Assembly: GCF_002879615.1 (NCBI RefSeq)
Contig: NZ_PNRF01000028.1
Coordinates: 157,246-221,245, forward strand
Source of the DNA: Billgrantia endophytica
GTDB lineage: Bacteria > Pseudomonadota > Gammaproteobacteria > Pseudomonadales > Halomonadaceae
Direction of reading: 5' to 3'
Length of the DNA: 64,000 nt
Position numbers and translations under genes: made by a program
In this document: positions 44,208 to 55,438 of the stretch, piece by piece
How positions within the stretch are numbered: position 1 is the first letter of the stretch
Layout of the letters: the number at the start of each line of letters is the position of its first letter
The notes under the pieces: generated by a model
What the model saw: the letters and a program-made list of their open reading frames with translations, nothing else
Database searches by the model: none
What the model was told of the DNA's origin: nothing

Positions 44208-45370
44208 CGGCGGATTTCCAGGGCTTCCAGACGGCCGTTGTTGGGTAGCACGTAGATGCGGCGGTAGTCGGTGATCGGCCGCACGCTGATGCCGGAACTG
44301 TCGATCCGGGTACGGGCAACGAAGTTGCCTTGCCGTGTATCGATCAGATGCAGATAGCCTTCGAAGTCACCCACCACCAGGTTGCCGTCGGCAAAGGCGG
44401 GGGCGGTGAGCCAACGTCCTTCGAGATCGCGGTTGCGCCATACTTCCTCGCCGCTGCGGGCGTTCAGCGCCATGACATGGCTGGCTTCGGTGACGACGAA
44501 CAGCAGGTCGCCCACCAGTACCGGCGTCTGGTGGCTGGAGAGGTCGCGTTCCCAGAGGGTGTTGCCACTGGTGGCGTCCAGTGATACCAGGCGTCCGTTG
44601 TAGCTGGTCACGAACAGACGGCCGTCCGGGGTCAGTACCGGCTGGCCGCTCAGGTCGACCAGGCGGTCGATCTCGCTGCGGCCCTGGGGCACGGCGATGC
44701 GGCGTTCCCACAGTGGCTGGCCGCTGCGATTGTCCAGGGTCACCAGGCGGCCATTGGCAAAGCCGGCGAAGGTGACGGGATCGATCACCGATGGTGTGCC
44801 GGTACCGCGCAGGGTAAGGGCTGGTTCGGTCGCGGCATGGGCCCAGCGCTCCTGGCCGGTACGACGGTCCAGTGCGGTGATGACGCCGTCGACGCTCTGT
44901 ACCACCAGCAGTTCGCGATTGGGTTGCGGAGCGGCCAGCACTTCGCTGGAAACGCGAGAGCTCCATAGCACGTCGCCATCGTCCTGGCTCAGTGCCAGCA
45001 CATCGCCGTTGCGTGTGCCGAGATAGATCTGGCCCGCCACGGCGGTAAGCCCGCTGGAAACCCCAACCTCCAGGTCCTTCTGCCACAGGCGGTTGCCGCT
45101 GTCGGCATCGATCGCCATTACCCGGCCGCGTTCGTCGGCGGCATAGAGCACGCCGCTGTCCAGATACGGCGAGATGGGGTACTGGGCACGGCCGAGGCCT
45201 TGACCGACACGTTGGCGCCAGTCGGTGTTCAACTCGGCGGAGGCCTCGAAGCGCTGGAGTTCCTTGGGCGTATAGCGAGGCTCGACCTTGTTGGCACACC
45301 CGGCCAGAATGCCGAGAGTGAGCGTGGCAACAACGGCGAAGGACGCTTTGCGTAACATGGCAGGGTTCAT
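44204..45370 (-). CDS. bamB: Outer-membrane assembly lipoprotein BamB
   Basis: 388 residues with a lipoprotein signal ending LGILAGC and an eight-bladed propeller of PQQ-like repeats ([42 protein letters not shown] and similar). It is the BamA-binding scaffold of the BAM complex in the periplasm. It overlaps both der and the yfgM-like gene, so the three are translationally coupled. Confidence 0.96.
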   Translation of the reverse strand: MNPAMLRKASFAVVATLTLGILAGCANKVEPRYTPKELQRFEASAELNTDWRQRVGQGLGRAQYPISPYLDSGVLYAADERGRVMAIDADSGNRLWQKDLEVGVSSGLTAVAGQIYLGTRNGDVLALSQDDGDVLWSSRVSSEVLAAPQPNRELLVVQSVDGVITALDRRTGQERWAHAATEPALTLRGTGTPSVIDPVTFAGFANGRLVTLDNRSGQPLWERRIAVPQGRSEIDRLVDLSGQPVLTPDGRLFVTSYNGRLVSLDATSGNTLWERDLSSHQTPVLVGDLLFVVTEASHVMALNARSGEEVWRNRDLEGRWLTAPAFADGNLVVGDFEGYLHLIDTRQGNFVARTRIDSSGISVRPITDYRRIYVLPNNGRLEALEIRR

Positions 45371-46026
45371 AGTGTGGCCTCTTCGACGCCCAGGTCTTCG
45401 AGCTTGAGCTGAACGCCATAGATCGGTTGATCGCGTCGCTCGGCAATTTCCATGGCGGAACGCCAGGCATCCCGGGCTTCGTCATCCCGACCCAGGACCC
45501 GGTGGGCGTCACCGCGGATATCGGCCTGCTGAGCGGCGAGCGAATCGGGAACGCCGCTTGACAGGATTTCCAGGGCCGCTTCGGCATCGCCCTGGGCAAT
45601 CTGAAGTCGGGCCAGGCGCAGTCGTGCCAGGCCCTGCAGGTAGTCGCGGCCACTGGCATCGATCACGGCGCGCAGGGCGGCCTGGGCCGCATCGTGTTCG
45701 TTCTGCTGCACGGCCAGGCGAGCGTCGATCAGTCGCGCCAGATCGGCATAGAGCGTACGCCCATGGTTGTCGGCGATCTCTCCGGCAAGCTGGCGCGCTT
45801 CAATGACAACGGCGTCATCGAGCGCATCGTCGGCGGTCATGTTCAGCAGTTGCTGGTAACGCTGCGAGGCGGCGTGGGCCTGATTCTCCTGGTAGTTCTG
45901 CCAGGCGTTCCAGCCCAACACACCGGCAGCGGCCAGGGCCACGCCGGCGATCAGCGAGGTGCCGTTCTCCTTCCACCATCGCTTGAGGGCATCCAGCTGC
46001 TCTTCTTCGTTTCTCAGCTCCGCCAC
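45367..46026 (-). CDS. YfgM-like TPR membrane protein
   Basis: 219 residues. A short cytoplasmic segment (EEEQLDALKRWWKENG) precedes one membrane helix (TSLIAGVALAAAGVLGWNAW), then periplasmic TPR-like helices. YfgM is an ancillary SecYEG/PpiD partner involved in chaperoning secreted proteins. Location between hisS and bamB is the standard one for yfgM. Confidence 0.9.
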   Translation of the reverse strand: MAELRNEEEQLDALKRWWKENGTSLIAGVALAAAGVLGWNAWQNYQENQAHAASQRYQQLLNMTADDALDDAVVIEARQLAGEIADNHGRTLYADLARLIDARLAVQQNEHDAAQAALRAVIDASGRDYLQGLARLRLARLQIAQGDAEAALEILSSGVPDSLAAQQADIRGDAHRVLGRDDEARDAWRSAMEIAERRDQPIYGVQLKLEDLGVEEATL

Positions 46027-46074
46027 GGGCGGTCTCCTTTACGGCAATTCGATTCGTACGGCGTGCGGCCCGCG

Positions 46075-47388
46075 TCAGGTGAGGGGGCCATTCGCAAGTC
46101 GCAGGGCCAGGCTGTTGGCCAACCCGTCACGGGCCAGGCTCTGCTGGTCGCGCTCCTCGCGCAGGAATTTCACGGTGACGCTGTTCCCGGCCAGCTCATC
46201 CTCGCCTAGCAGCAGCGCCAGCTGGGCACCACTCCTGTCGGCCTTCTTGATCCGGCTCTTGAAACTGCCACCCCCACAGTGAAGCTGCAGGCTTAGCCCG
46301 GGCAGCTCGGTGCGCAACTGTTCGGCCAGCAACATGGCATCGGCGGTGGCGCTATCATCCATGGGCAGCAGGTAGACGTCCAGTTCGGGCAGGGCGCCGT
46401 CGGGAATGAGCCCAAGCGTCTGTAGCAGCAGCACCAGCCGTTCGATACCCATGGCGAAGCCTACGGCAGGCGTGGGCTTGCCGCCGAGCTGTTCCACCAG
46501 GCCATCATAGCGGCCGCCGGCGCAGACGGTGCCTTGGCTGCCCAATGCCGTGGTCGTCCATTCGAAGACGGTGCGGCAGTAATAATCCAGCCCACGCACC
46601 AGGCGTGGGTTGATCGTGTAGTCGATGCCGGCCGCCTCGAGGGTGGCGGTGAGCCGCTCGAAGTGATGCCGTGACGCATCGTCGAGGTGATCCATGAGCC
46701 GCGGTGCATCGGCCAGCATGTCGGCCATGGCGGGGTTCTTGGAATCCAGGATACGCAGCGGATTGCTGGTCAGCCGGCGCAGCGAGTCCTCGTCGAGCTG
46801 GTCGCGGTGCTGCTCGAAATAGGTGACCAGAGTGTCACGATAGGCGGCGCGCGCCTCGTTGGAGCCCAGCGAATTGAGCTCCAGGGTGACGTGGTCGAGC
46901 AGGCCCAGGTCCTTCCACAGGCGCGCCGAGAGCAGGATCACCTCGGCATCGATGTCGGGGCCGTCCAGGCCGAAGGCTTCCACCCCTACCTGATGGAACT
47001 GCCGATAGCGGCCTTTCTGGGGGCGCTCGTGGCGGAACATCGGGCCCTGGTACCACAGCCGCTGGGTCTGGTTGTGCAGCAGGCCGTGCTCCATGGCGGC
47101 GCGCACGCAGCTCGCCGTGTTCTCGGGGCGCAGGGTCAGGCTGTCGCCGTTGCGATCCTCGAAGGTATACATCTCCTTCTCGACGATGTCGGTGACCTCG
47201 CCGATGGAACGGGCGAACAGGGCGGTCTGCTCGACGATGGGCGTGCGAATCTCGGCATAGCCGTAGCGTTGCATCAACGCCCTCACCTTGCCCTCGAAGT
47301 ACTGCCACAGCGGTGACTGGTCCGGCAGCAGGTCGTTCATGCCACGAATGGCCTGGATTCTTTTCTTGCTTGCTTCGGGCTTGCTCAA
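46075..47388 (-). CDS. hisS: Histidyl-tRNA synthetase
   Basis: 437 residues, class II synthetase. Motif 2 region [28 protein letters not shown], histidine loops [13 protein letters not shown] and [14 protein letters not shown], motif 3 [11 protein letters not shown], and a C-terminal anticodon-binding domain. It charges tRNA-His. The start has GGAG-type sequence upstream, and ispG lies 24 bases before it on the same strand. Confidence 0.97.
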   Translation of the reverse strand: MSKPEASKKRIQAIRGMNDLLPDQSPLWQYFEGKVRALMQRYGYAEIRTPIVEQTALFARSIGEVTDIVEKEMYTFEDRNGDSLTLRPENTASCVRAAMEHGLLHNQTQRLWYQGPMFRHERPQKGRYRQFHQVGVEAFGLDGPDIDAEVILLSARLWKDLGLLDHVTLELNSLGSNEARAAYRDTLVTYFEQHRDQLDEDSLRRLTSNPLRILDSKNPAMADMLADAPRLMDHLDDASRHHFERLTATLEAAGIDYTINPRLVRGLDYYCRTVFEWTTTALGSQGTVCAGGRYDGLVEQLGGKPTPAVGFAMGIERLVLLLQTLGLIPDGALPELDVYLLPMDDSATADAMLLAEQLRTELPGLSLQLHCGGGSFKSRIKKADRSGAQLALLLGEDELAGNSVTVKFLREERDQQSLARDGLANSLALRLANGPLT

Positions 47389-47412
47389 TGCGTGCTCCTT
47401 GTCGTCGCCGGC

Positions 47413-48528
47413 TCACTGGCTGCGGGCGATCACGTCCTGTTCGGCCTGTTGCTTCTCACGAACCTTGTCGCGGATCAGCCGCTCCAGGTCGTCGACCAGA
47501 TGATCGTTGCGCAGCTTGGAAGCGGGTTTGCCGTCGATGTAGACGAGGTTGGCGGGGCTGCCGCCGGTCAGGCCGATATCGACCTCCTTCGCCTCGCCCG
47601 GGCCGTTGACCACGCAGCCAATGACGGAAACGTCCAGCGGCGTCATGATGTCTTCCAGGCGCTCTTCCAGGGCGTTCATGGTGCCGATGACATCGAAGTT
47701 CTGCCGCGAACAGCTGGGACAGGCGATGAAGTTGATACCCTTGCTGCGCAGGCGCAGGCTCTTGAGCATGTCGAAGCCGACCTTGATCTCCTCGACCGGG
47801 TCGGCGGCCAGCGACACGCGGATGGTGTCGCCGATGCCGTCCATCAGCAGCATGCCCAGGCCGATCGACGACTTGACGGTGCCCGAACGCAGCCCGCCCG
47901 CCTCGGTGATGCCCAGGTGCAGGGGCTGCTCGATGAGCGTGGCCAGTTGACGATAGGCCGCCACGGCCATGAAGACGTCGCTGGCCTTGACGCTGACCTT
48001 GTACGCCTGGAAGTCGAGGCGATCCAGATGGTCGATATGGCGCATGGCCGATTCCACCAGGGCTTGCGGGGTGGGCTCGCCATATTTCTTCTGCAGGTCC
48101 TTCTCCAGCGAGCCGGCGTTGACGCCGATGCGGATCGGGATGCCGTTGTCACGGGCGGCGCTGACCACGGCTCGGACCCGGTCCTCGCGTCCGATGTTGC
48201 CGGGATTGATGCGCAGGCAGTCGACGCCGAGCTCGGCGACGCGCAGGGCGATCTTGTAATCGAAGTGGATGTCGGCGACGAGCGGCACGCCCACTTCGCG
48301 CTTGATCTTGCCGAAGGCTTCGGCGGCGTCCATGTCGGGCACGGAGACGCGTACGATATCGGCCCCGGCGGTTTCCAGCTGGCGAATCTGGGCCACGGTG
48401 GCGGCCACGTCCAGGGTATCGGTGTTGGTCATGCTCTGTACGGCAATGGGGGCATCGCCCCCTACCGGTACCTGGCCAACGTGGATCTGGCGTGACTTGC
48501 GCCGAATGATGGGGGATTGGGCATGCAT
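47413..48528 (-). CDS. ispG: 4-Hydroxy-3-methylbut-2-enyl diphosphate synthase
   Basis: 371 residues, MEP isoprenoid pathway, [4Fe-4S] enzyme. The N-terminal TIM-barrel has the [17 protein letters not shown] start. The cluster ligands are in [11 protein letters not shown] and [13 protein letters not shown]. The ATG at 48528 matches the family start; the open frame to 48582 overlaps rodZ and was rejected. It follows rodZ by ten bases, the conserved order. Confidence 0.97.
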   Translation of the reverse strand: MHAQSPIIRRKSRQIHVGQVPVGGDAPIAVQSMTNTDTLDVAATVAQIRQLETAGADIVRVSVPDMDAAEAFGKIKREVGVPLVADIHFDYKIALRVAELGVDCLRINPGNIGREDRVRAVVSAARDNGIPIRIGVNAGSLEKDLQKKYGEPTPQALVESAMRHIDHLDRLDFQAYKVSVKASDVFMAVAAYRQLATLIEQPLHLGITEAGGLRSGTVKSSIGLGMLLMDGIGDTIRVSLAADPVEEIKVGFDMLKSLRLRSKGINFIACPSCSRQNFDVIGTMNALEERLEDIMTPLDVSVIGCVVNGPGEAKEVDIGLTGGSPANLVYIDGKPASKLRNDHLVDDLERLIRDKVREKQQAEQDVIARSQ

Positions 48529-48538
48529 GATGACGAAA

Positions 48539-49510
48539 TCATTCTCCCAGAGTGAAGCGGGCGACGTTGTTGGCGCCGGCACGGGCGCCGAGGTCGACGC
48601 TCTCGCCGCGCCAGATCAGCTCGACGCCGGTGGCGTTGCCCACGGTCAGGCGGAAGGGCGGATCACCTTCGACGCTTGCCGTGGTACCGGGTTCCTGGAG
48701 TCCGACGAAGACACGCTGGTTGTTGGCGTCGAAGATCTCGGTCCAGGACTGCTCGTTGAAGGTCAGCTCCATCATGCGCACGTCGGCAGCGGAAACGGCC
48801 TCGGCCGGCTCGGGCTCCTCTTCGACCACGATGTCGGTGGTTTCGGTCGGTGTCTCGGTCGTGCTCTCGCCGATCGCGGCGACAACCTGTTCGGCGGCGG
48901 TGGCATCGACCGTGACGGACAGGGACGGGGCCGCCGGCGCTTCGGTGCCGATCGGGTCGATGCCCTCTTCGGGCAGGGGCGGCAAGCCCTCGTCGACCTG
49001 GGGTCGGGGTTCTTCCTCCACGATGGTCGTGGTGCCGTCCAGCGTGTCTACCGAGACGGGGCTGCTGTCATCCACGTTGAGCGGCTCGTTGCCGTCGCGG
49101 CTTTGCCACCACAGCAGGGTCAGGCCGATCAGGCCCGCAATCACCAGCAGGGTGACGAGCTTGAACAGCCAGGCACCGATGCGTGAAGGGGGGCGGGTGA
49201 CATGTACCGGTGTGACCCGCTGCTCCACTTCCTGGCTACCGAAGCGGCTGGCATAGGCTTCCAGCACGGGGCGGTCTTCCATGCCCAGCAGGCGGGCATA
49301 GGCACGCAGGTAGCCGCGGCGATAGGCCGCAATCGGCACCTGTTCGTAATTGTCTTCTTCCAGCCCAACCACGACGGCAGGCCGCAGGTTGAGCGCCGTG
49401 GCCACTTCTTCCCGGGCCAGGCCCTGTGATTCACGCTCGCGGCGCAGCAGCTCCCCTGGAGACTCCTGAGGCCCGAAGTCGACGACATCGGTGTTGTGGG
49501 TGTCGCTCAT
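48539..49510 (-). CDS. rodZ: Cell-shape protein RodZ
   Basis: 323 residues. The N-terminal HTH domain ([55 protein letters not shown]) binds MreB in the cytoplasm. One membrane helix lies near 112-132 ([18 protein letters not shown]). An acidic Thr/Glu/Pro-rich linker and a C-terminal DUF4115 beta domain ([23 protein letters not shown]) lie in the periplasm. It couples MreB to the elongation machinery. Confidence 0.95.
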   Translation of the reverse strand: MSDTHNTDVVDFGPQESPGELLRRERESQGLAREEVATALNLRPAVVVGLEEDNYEQVPIAAYRRGYLRAYARLLGMEDRPVLEAYASRFGSQEVEQRVTPVHVTRPPSRIGAWLFKLVTLLVIAGLIGLTLLWWQSRDGNEPLNVDDSSPVSVDTLDGTTTIVEEEPRPQVDEGLPPLPEEGIDPIGTEAPAAPSLSVTVDATAAEQVVAAIGESTTETPTETTDIVVEEEPEPAEAVSAADVRMMELTFNEQSWTEIFDANNQRVFVGLQEPGTTASVEGDPPFRLTVGNATGVELIWRGESVDLGARAGANNVARFTLGE

Positions 49511-49540
49511 GGCTGAGCATCCTTCGTCAATAATTGTTGA

Positions 49541-50281
49541 TCAAGGGGCATCACGCATGATGTCCGAGTCAGAAATGACGGCTGAGTTCTCGCCGCGGGC
49601 AACGGCAATGTCCTGAGCCAGCTCTTGGGCGTCCAGAGTCATGCCGGCCAGGCGTATAAAGACCTCGAGCTGCTGCTGGGCCTGATCGGGGTTGCCCTGT
49701 GACAGCTCCAGCTCAGCCAGAGTGAAATAGCTGCTCGGATTGCGCGGGTCGAGGCTCCGGGCGCGCGCGAGACTTTGACGCGCCGATGCCATATCGCCCA
49801 GTTCCCAGCGGCATCGGCCCAGGTTGGTGAACAACTGGGCACGGCTCGCGTATTGGATATCCCGGGAGGCCAGCTCGAGCTGCTCGCAGGCCTCGCGTAT
49901 GCGGCCACGATCATAGAGAAACGCTGCATAGTTGTTGCGTGCTCGGGTAAAGCCAGGGTTCGTGTTCAGGGCCTGTCGAAAGGTGTCGTCGGCCAGTTCG
50001 TGCTCCCCCTGGCGTTGATAGACGATGGCCATGGCCTGCAGGGCCTCGGGGTCACGGGGCGCCATCTCCAGGGCGCGGTTCAGGGCCGCCATGGCCCGCG
50101 GCAGGTTGTCCCGTTCCAGATAGGCCATTCCTAGCCGGGTGTAGGCCTCGGCCGGTTCCGGAGGGCTGCCGTCATCCGGCTCGGGCTGAGTGGCGCAACC
50201 AGTGAGCCACACCGATCCCGCCAGCATCGCCACCAGCGGAAGTGGCTTGAATCGGAGTGGCAGGCGGCGGCAGCGCGTCAT
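49541..50281 (-). CDS. pilF: Type IV pilus biogenesis TPR lipoprotein PilF/PilW
   Basis: 246 residues. The ATG at 50281 gives a lipoprotein signal ending SVWLTGC. Several TPR repeats follow (AYTRLGMAYLERDNLPRAMAALNRALEMAP, ALQAMAIVYQRQGEHELADDTFRQAL and more). It is the pilotin for assembly of the PilQ secretin. The position between rlmN and rodZ is the usual one. Confidence 0.93.
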   Translation of the reverse strand: MTRCRRLPLRFKPLPLVAMLAGSVWLTGCATQPEPDDGSPPEPAEAYTRLGMAYLERDNLPRAMAALNRALEMAPRDPEALQAMAIVYQRQGEHELADDTFRQALNTNPGFTRARNNYAAFLYDRGRIREACEQLELASRDIQYASRAQLFTNLGRCRWELGDMASARQSLARARSLDPRNPSSYFTLAELELSQGNPDQAQQQLEVFIRLAGMTLDAQELAQDIAVARGENSAVISDSDIMRDAP

Positions 50282-50417
50282 GGCATTCTCTTGAAAAGGG
50301 GCCCGATCGGCAGTGTTTCCCGACTCGTCATCCGGCAACTGTCACGCGACGTGGCCGGTAAAAAAAGCCTGTCCATCAAAGCGCCGTGACGTGTTGAAGT
50401 CAAGACGGGTGCCCGCT

Positions 50418-51542
50418 TCAGTCGGCATCGATCTGTATCGAGCGGATATAGCGCTCATGCCGTTTGGTTCGATCCTTCACCCGGCCCACCAGCTGACCGC
50501 AGGCAGCGTCGATATCGTCGCCCCGCGTGCTGCGGATCGGCGCCGTGTAGCCCAGCTCGTACAACCACTGCTGGAAGCGCATCGTCTGGTTGCGCGACGG
50601 CTTCTCGTAGCCCGAGTGGGGGAACGGGTTGAACGGAATCAGGTTGATCTTGCAGGGCAGCTCTCGCAGCAATTCAGCGAGTTGCTCGGCGTGCTCCTGT
50701 TGATCATTGACGTCCTTGATCAGAGTGTATTCGATCGTGACCATCCGCGTATCGTCGCACTTGGCGAGATAGCGCTGGCAGGCGTCCAGCAGGGCGCGGA
50801 TGTTGTACTTGCGATTCAGTGGCACCAGCTTGGTGCGCAGCTCGTCGGTGGCGGCATGCAGTGAAATCGCCAGGCTCACGTCGAGCTCGTCGCCGAGCCT
50901 GTCGAGCATCGGGACCACGCCCGACGTGGAGAGCGTGACTCGGCGCTTCGACAATCCATAGCCGTTATCGTCCAGCATCAGCTTCATGGCTGGCACGACG
51001 TTGTCATAATTCAGCAGCGGCTCGCCCATGCCCATCATCACCACGTTGGTGACCGGACGATTGGCGGTATCCCGGCGCGGACCGAAGCTGTTGCTTGCCA
51101 CCCATACCTGGCCGATGATCTCGGCGCTGGAAAGGTTGCGCTGAAAACCCTGCTTACCGGTGGAGCAGAAGCTGCAGTCCAGCGAGCAGCCCACCTGCGA
51201 TGAGACGCACAGGGTGCGACGCTTGCCGCTCTCGGCGGGTATCAGCACGGTTTCCACGTAGCTGCCGTCCTCCACTTCCAGCACCCACTTGCGAGTGCCG
51301 TCACTGGACGTGCCTTCGTAGACCACGCCGGGCCCGCGAATTTCCGCCACCTCGGCCAGCCGTGTGCGCAGTGCCTTGGAGAGATTTGTCATGGCCGCGA
51401 AGTCGTCACAACCTTCGTGGTGAATCCATTTCATCATCTGGGCGGCACGGAATTTCTTCTCGCCGATGGAGAGGAAGAAGGCTTCCAGCTCCTCGCGGGT
51501 CATGCCGAGCAGGTTGGTGCGTTGGGCGATGGTGTCGGTCAT
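50418..51542 (-). CDS. rlmN: Dual-specificity 23S rRNA/tRNA adenine-C2 methyltransferase
   Basis: A 374-residue radical-SAM enzyme methylating A2503 of 23S rRNA and A37 of certain tRNAs. The cluster motif is [11 protein letters not shown] (CX3CX2C). The second catalytic Cys is in [10 protein letters not shown] near the C-terminus. [15 protein letters not shown] binds SAM. The ATG at 51542 is preferred over the GTG at 51554. Confidence 0.97.
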   Translation of the reverse strand: MTDTIAQRTNLLGMTREELEAFFLSIGEKKFRAAQMMKWIHHEGCDDFAAMTNLSKALRTRLAEVAEIRGPGVVYEGTSSDGTRKWVLEVEDGSYVETVLIPAESGKRRTLCVSSQVGCSLDCSFCSTGKQGFQRNLSSAEIIGQVWVASNSFGPRRDTANRPVTNVVMMGMGEPLLNYDNVVPAMKLMLDDNGYGLSKRRVTLSTSGVVPMLDRLGDELDVSLAISLHAATDELRTKLVPLNRKYNIRALLDACQRYLAKCDDTRMVTIEYTLIKDVNDQQEHAEQLAELLRELPCKINLIPFNPFPHSGYEKPSRNQTMRFQQWLYELGYTAPIRSTRGDDIDAACGQLVGRVKDRTKRHERYIRSIQIDAD

Positions 51543-51613
51543 GGTATCAGGCACATCGGAGGGGCAGGGGCGGGGGCGTCGAGGCCCCCGCGAGGCAAGT
51601 GGCGAGCCGGGCC

Positions 51614-52039
51614 TCAGCGCGGGCAGAGTTCGTCGGCGCTGAAGAAATAGGCCACTTCACGCTCGGCGGAAGCCGGGGAGTCGGAGCCGTGGACGGCATT
51701 GGCGTCGATGGTTTCGGCGAAGTCGGCGCGGATGGTGCCCGGTGCGGCATCCTTGGGGTTGGTGGCACCCATCAGGTCACGGTTCCTGGCGATGGCATCT
51801 TCACCTTCCAGCACCTGCACGACGACCGGGCCGGAGGTCATGAAGCCGACCAGATCCTTGAAGAAGGGACGCTCCTTGTGTTCGGCGTAGAAACCACCGG
51901 CCTTCTCCTCGGAGAGGTGCAGCATCTTGGCGGCCACGACCTTGAGGCCGGCCTTCTCGAAGCGGGCGATGATCTCGCCGATGGCATTCTTGGCGACGGC
52001 GTCGGGCTTGATGATGGACAGAGTGCGTTCAATTGCCAT
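51614..52039 (-). CDS. ndk: Nucleoside diphosphate kinase
   Basis: 141 residues, the full length. It balances NTP pools by phosphate transfer through a catalytic His, here in NAVHGSDS. N-terminal [15 protein letters not shown] and the [17 protein letters not shown] region are typical. It lies between rlmN and iscA; in pseudomonads a full isc operon precedes it. Confidence 0.97.
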   Translation of the reverse strand: MAIERTLSIIKPDAVAKNAIGEIIARFEKAGLKVVAAKMLHLSEEKAGGFYAEHKERPFFKDLVGFMTSGPVVVQVLEGEDAIARNRDLMGATNPKDAAPGTIRADFAETIDANAVHGSDSPASAEREVAYFFSADELCPR

Positions 52040-52247
52040 GGGGCCTGTCTCCGTTGGCAGTTCTTATGGGGATAGCGCCACGCAGCGCCGGTTCTCGGAA
52101 GGAGCCGGCGCAACGCGGCGCTACGAATATAAAAGGTACGTTCAGCGTCGTTCGCTGGATCAGCGCGACGCGTCGGCGCAAAGGCAGTGGGCGCAGAGTA
52201 TAACGCCCCCGGTGGACGTTGAACAATCGTATGTCGTGCGGGCCTCG

Positions 52248-52574
52248 CTATACCGTGAAGCTCTCGCCGCAGCCACACTGATCCTTGACGTTGGGGTTGT
52301 TGAAACGGAAGAAGCGGTTGAGTCCCTCCGAGACGTAATCGACTTCACTGCCGTCGAGCATCTCGAGCGCGTCGGGGGCGACGAAGACCGTCACGCCGTG
52401 GTCCTCGAAGGCGATGTCGTCGTTGGCCGCCTCGTCGGCGAAGTCGAGCACGTAGCTATAGCCCGAGCAGCCGCTGGGCTTGACGGAAACCCTCAGGCCC
52501 AGCCCCTGGCCGCGCTCCTCGAGCACCCGTTGGATCTGCTCGGCGGCGGTGGTGGTGATCGAAAGATGCGCCAT
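52248..52574 (-). CDS. iscA: A-type iron-sulfur carrier IscA
   Basis: 108 residues. The three cluster-binding Cys are present in PSGCSGYSY and KDQCGCGESF. GQGLGLRVSVKPSG and the VKDQCGCGESF end resemble IscA more than ErpA. It delivers Fe-S clusters to apo-proteins. It follows iscS directly by 39 bases; iscU, normally between the two, is absent. Confidence 0.9.
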   Translation of the reverse strand: MAHLSITTTAAEQIQRVLEERGQGLGLRVSVKPSGCSGYSYVLDFADEAANDDIAFEDHGVTVFVAPDALEMLDGSEVDYVSEGLNRFFRFNNPNVKDQCGCGESFTV

Positions 52575-52613
52575 GATCGTTCTCCTGCTTGAGTGAGCGG
52601 GGCCGGCGTTCGT

Positions 52614-53762
52614 CTAGCGACGCAGCCCCGGGAGGGCATGGTGCAGGGCATCCAGCGCGCTGTCGATATCGGCCTCGGTGGTGAAGCGGCCGAAACTGAA
52701 ACGCAACGAGGCCAATGCCAGGCGGCGAGGTACGCCAATACCCTTCAATACATAGGATGGCTCGACACTCGCCGAATTGCAGGCCGAGCCGGTCGAAAGC
52801 GCAATATTTCGTAGCGCCATCAACAGGGATTCTCCATCGACACCCTCGAAGGCCAGATTGAGAATGTTGGGAACTGCCACTTCGAGGGCGGTATTGCAGT
52901 GAATGCCATCAAGGTCCGACAGGCCATCGAGCAGACGGTTCCGTAGCGTCAGGACATGGGCCTGGTCGGACTCGCCCTCCTGGGCAACCAGGGCGAAGGC
53001 CTCTCCCATGCCGGCGATCTGGTGAGTCGCCAGGGTGCCGGAGCGCATGCCGCGTTCGTGTCCGCCGCCGTGAATCAGCGCTTCCAGGCGGATATCCGGG
53101 CTACGCTTGACGTACAGCACCCCGACGCCCTTGGGACCATAGGTCTTGTGGCCGGAGAGTGACATCAGGTCGATGCCGAGGCGTTTCACATCGAGCGGGA
53201 TCCGTCCCACCGCCTGGGCGGCATCCACATGGAAGAGCGCGCCGCCGGCATGGGCGACCTCGGACAGGGCGGGCAGGTCATGGATGCAGCCCAGTTCGTT
53301 GTTGACCGCCATCAGCGACACCAGAACGGTATCGGCGCGCATGGCGTCACGCAACTGGCCGGGGGTGATTCGCCCATCGGCGCCAGGCGTCAGCCAGGTC
53401 ACCTCGAAGCCCTCGGTTTCCAGGGCATGGGCGGTATCCACCACCGCCTTGTGTTCGATGATCGAGGTGATCAGATGACCGCCCTTGTTGCGGTTCGCAC
53501 GCATGTAGCCGATCAGCGCCAGGTTGTCGGCTTCTGTGGCGCCACTGGTCCAGACGATCTCGCGCGGGTCGGCACCGATCAGGTCCGCCACCTGACGGCG
53601 CGCGCTCTCCACGGCCTGCTCCGCCTGCCAGCCGGGCATGTGGCTGCGCGAGGCGGGATTGGCGAAGATGCCGTCCATGGTGAGATAGCGCTGCATCACC
53701 TCGGCAACGCGTGGGTCGACCGGGGTGGTGGCGGCATAATCGAGATAGGCGAGGGCGCTCAT
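52614..53762 (-). CDS. iscS: Cysteine desulfurase IscS
   Basis: A 382-residue PLP enzyme that supplies sulfur for Fe-S clusters and tRNA thiolation. The PLP Lys is in SLSGHKTYGPKG. The persulfide-forming Cys is in STGSACNSASVEPSYVLKGIG, the long-loop IscS type. DYAATTPVDPRV at the start is typical. It lies 87 bases downstream of iscR. Slightly shorter than E. coli IscS (404) at the C-terminus, where the IscU-contacting region normally lies. Confidence 0.95.
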   Translation of the reverse strand: MSALAYLDYAATTPVDPRVAEVMQRYLTMDGIFANPASRSHMPGWQAEQAVESARRQVADLIGADPREIVWTSGATEADNLALIGYMRANRNKGGHLITSIIEHKAVVDTAHALETEGFEVTWLTPGADGRITPGQLRDAMRADTVLVSLMAVNNELGCIHDLPALSEVAHAGGALFHVDAAQAVGRIPLDVKRLGIDLMSLSGHKTYGPKGVGVLYVKRSPDIRLEALIHGGGHERGMRSGTLATHQIAGMGEAFALVAQEGESDQAHVLTLRNRLLDGLSDLDGIHCNTALEVAVPNILNLAFEGVDGESLLMALRNIALSTGSACNSASVEPSYVLKGIGVPRRLALASLRFSFGRFTTEADIDSALDALHHALPGLRR

Positions 53763-53849
53763 GGGCTCTCCATCTGTGATCGGGGTCTGGCTTCGGCTCT
53801 CGATCCGGCCACGGGCCCGGCTATGGGGCCTGGCTCCAGGTATCGGCTA

Positions 53850-54320
53850 TCAGGGCGATGAGGTCAGGATGGTATTTTCATCCTTTCGGCTGCGCTGACG
53901 CTCGGCGATACGACGCACATCGCTGTTCTCGACCAGCTGGCTGAGGGTGATGCCATCGAGAAAGCCGCGAATCTGTTCGGAAAGATCGCACCACAGGTGA
54001 TGGGTCAGGCAGGTGTCCCCCCGCTGGCAATCCGAGAGCCCCTGGCAACGGGTGGCATCCACGGACTCGTCTACCGCGTCGATGACCCGGGAAATCGAGA
54101 TATCATCGGGTGCCATTGCCAGCAGGTAGCCGCCACCGGGGCCGCGCACGCTCTTGACCAGGGCCGCGCGGCGCAGACGCGCGAACAACTGCTCCAGGTA
54201 GGGCAGCGAAATTTCCTGGCGGCGTGAAATGTCGGCCAGGCACGTCGGGCCTTTCTCGGTATTCAAGGCCAGGTCGAGCATGGCGGTGACGGCATAGCGT
54301 CCCTTCGTGGTCAAACGCAT
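53850..54320 (-). CDS. iscR: Iron-sulfur cluster regulator IscR
   Basis: 156 residues, Rrf2 family. The winged helix ([49 protein letters not shown]) is followed by the [2Fe-2S] ligands [17 protein letters not shown]. It senses cluster status and represses its own operon. The start is the ATG at 54320, and a good promoter lies upstream over the cysE end. Confidence 0.96.
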   Translation of the reverse strand: MRLTTKGRYAVTAMLDLALNTEKGPTCLADISRRQEISLPYLEQLFARLRRAALVKSVRGPGGGYLLAMAPDDISISRVIDAVDESVDATRCQGLSDCQRGDTCLTHHLWCDLSEQIRGFLDGITLSQLVENSDVRRIAERQRSRKDENTILTSSP

Positions 54321-54425
54321 GGCGGGCTCGTCAAACGCATGGGGAGCGTACCTCGGCGCCGCGTGTCGAACCGGCGCTCAGTGTGCGGCGTGGCCGGTGC
54401 GGCGGGCCACGGGTATCAGGCTGAC

Positions 54426-54455
54426 ATTATGGTAAAGCCCTAGTGTTGCGGTCAA
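54426..54455 (-). promoter_or_regulatory. Promoter of the isc operon
   Basis: On the minus strand TTGACC (54450-54455) and CATAAT (54426-54431) are separated by 18 bases, about 110 bases upstream of iscR. The -35 overlaps the stop codon of cysE, so iscR has its own promoter. No clear type 1 IscR box was recognised. Confidence 0.6.
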
Positions 54456-55351
54456 CCATTGCCTTGGTCGTCAGTTCGCTCGCCGCTTCTCTTTTCGGAG
54501 CGCTGGTTTTCCGCGGGCTTGGCGGCGGCGTGGTCTGTCCCGGTGGCCGACTCCGCCGGGGCGCACTCCTCCACGTCAGAGAGCATATCAGCAAAGTCTT
54601 CATCGCGTAGCGCCGGCAGGCGTCCGTCCCGATAGCCGGCGTCGAGTTTGCGCAGTGTGCCGCACATCCTCTCGATGCGCTCGTCCACGGCATGCATATG
54701 GTCCAGCATGGCCTGGATGGAGCGTGCCACCGGGTCGGGCATGTCCTCGCTGACGCCATAGGCATCGAAGCCGAACTTCTGGCAGATCGCCTCCCGCCGC
54801 GCCGGATCCACGTCGAGTGTCGCGGCCTCGTCGGGCTCCTCGCGCTTGACGATCTTGCCGGGAATACCCACCACCGTGGCCCCGGCGGGCACTTCCTTGG
54901 TCACCACGGCATTGGAGCCCACCTTGGCGCCGGCACCCACGGTGAAGGGGCCGAGAATCTTGGCGCCGGCACCGACGATCACGCCCTGCTCCAGGGTCGG
55001 GTGGCGCTTGCCCTTGTGCCAACTGGTGCCGCCCAGGGTCACGCCCTGGTAGAGGGTGACGTCGTCACCGACATTGGCGGTTTCGCCGATTACCACGCCC
55101 ATGCCGTGGTCGATGAAGAAGCGCCGGCCGATCGTGGCCCCGGGGTGGATCTCGATACCGGTCAGCCAGCGAGAGAAGGTGGACAGGGTGCGACCCAGCC
55201 ACTTGAGGTTCTTCTTCCAGAGCCAGTGCGCTAGCCGGTGGAGCAGCAGGGCATGGAGGCCCGGATAGTTGGTCAGCACTTCCAGGAAGTTGCGTGCCGC
55301 CGGGTCGCGGGCGAATACGCTGTTGATGTCTTCGCGCAGACGTTGAAACAT
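54452..55351 (-). CDS. cysE: Serine O-acetyltransferase
   Basis: 299 residues. The N-terminal helical part ([31 protein letters not shown]) is followed by a left-handed hexapeptide beta-helix with the catalytic His region [29 protein letters not shown]. It makes O-acetylserine for cysteine synthesis. The C-terminal ~60 residues form a charged, low-complexity tail ([14 protein letters not shown] end) that makes it longer than most homologues. Upstream of iscR, so cysteine supply and Fe-S assembly lie side by side. Confidence 0.95.
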   Translation of the reverse strand: MFQRLREDINSVFARDPAARNFLEVLTNYPGLHALLLHRLAHWLWKKNLKWLGRTLSTFSRWLTGIEIHPGATIGRRFFIDHGMGVVIGETANVGDDVTLYQGVTLGGTSWHKGKRHPTLEQGVIVGAGAKILGPFTVGAGAKVGSNAVVTKEVPAGATVVGIPGKIVKREEPDEAATLDVDPARREAICQKFGFDAYGVSEDMPDPVARSIQAMLDHMHAVDERIERMCGTLRKLDAGYRDGRLPALRDEDFADMLSDVEECAPAESATGTDHAAAKPAENQRSEKRSGERTDDQGNG

Positions 55352-55438
55352 GCGGCGGTCCTTGGGTGGCTGTTGGACGGTGCTCGTGGCGGTAACGGTC
55401 GAGCTGGTCTTTCATATTGGGGGTGAGGGGAGACGGCT

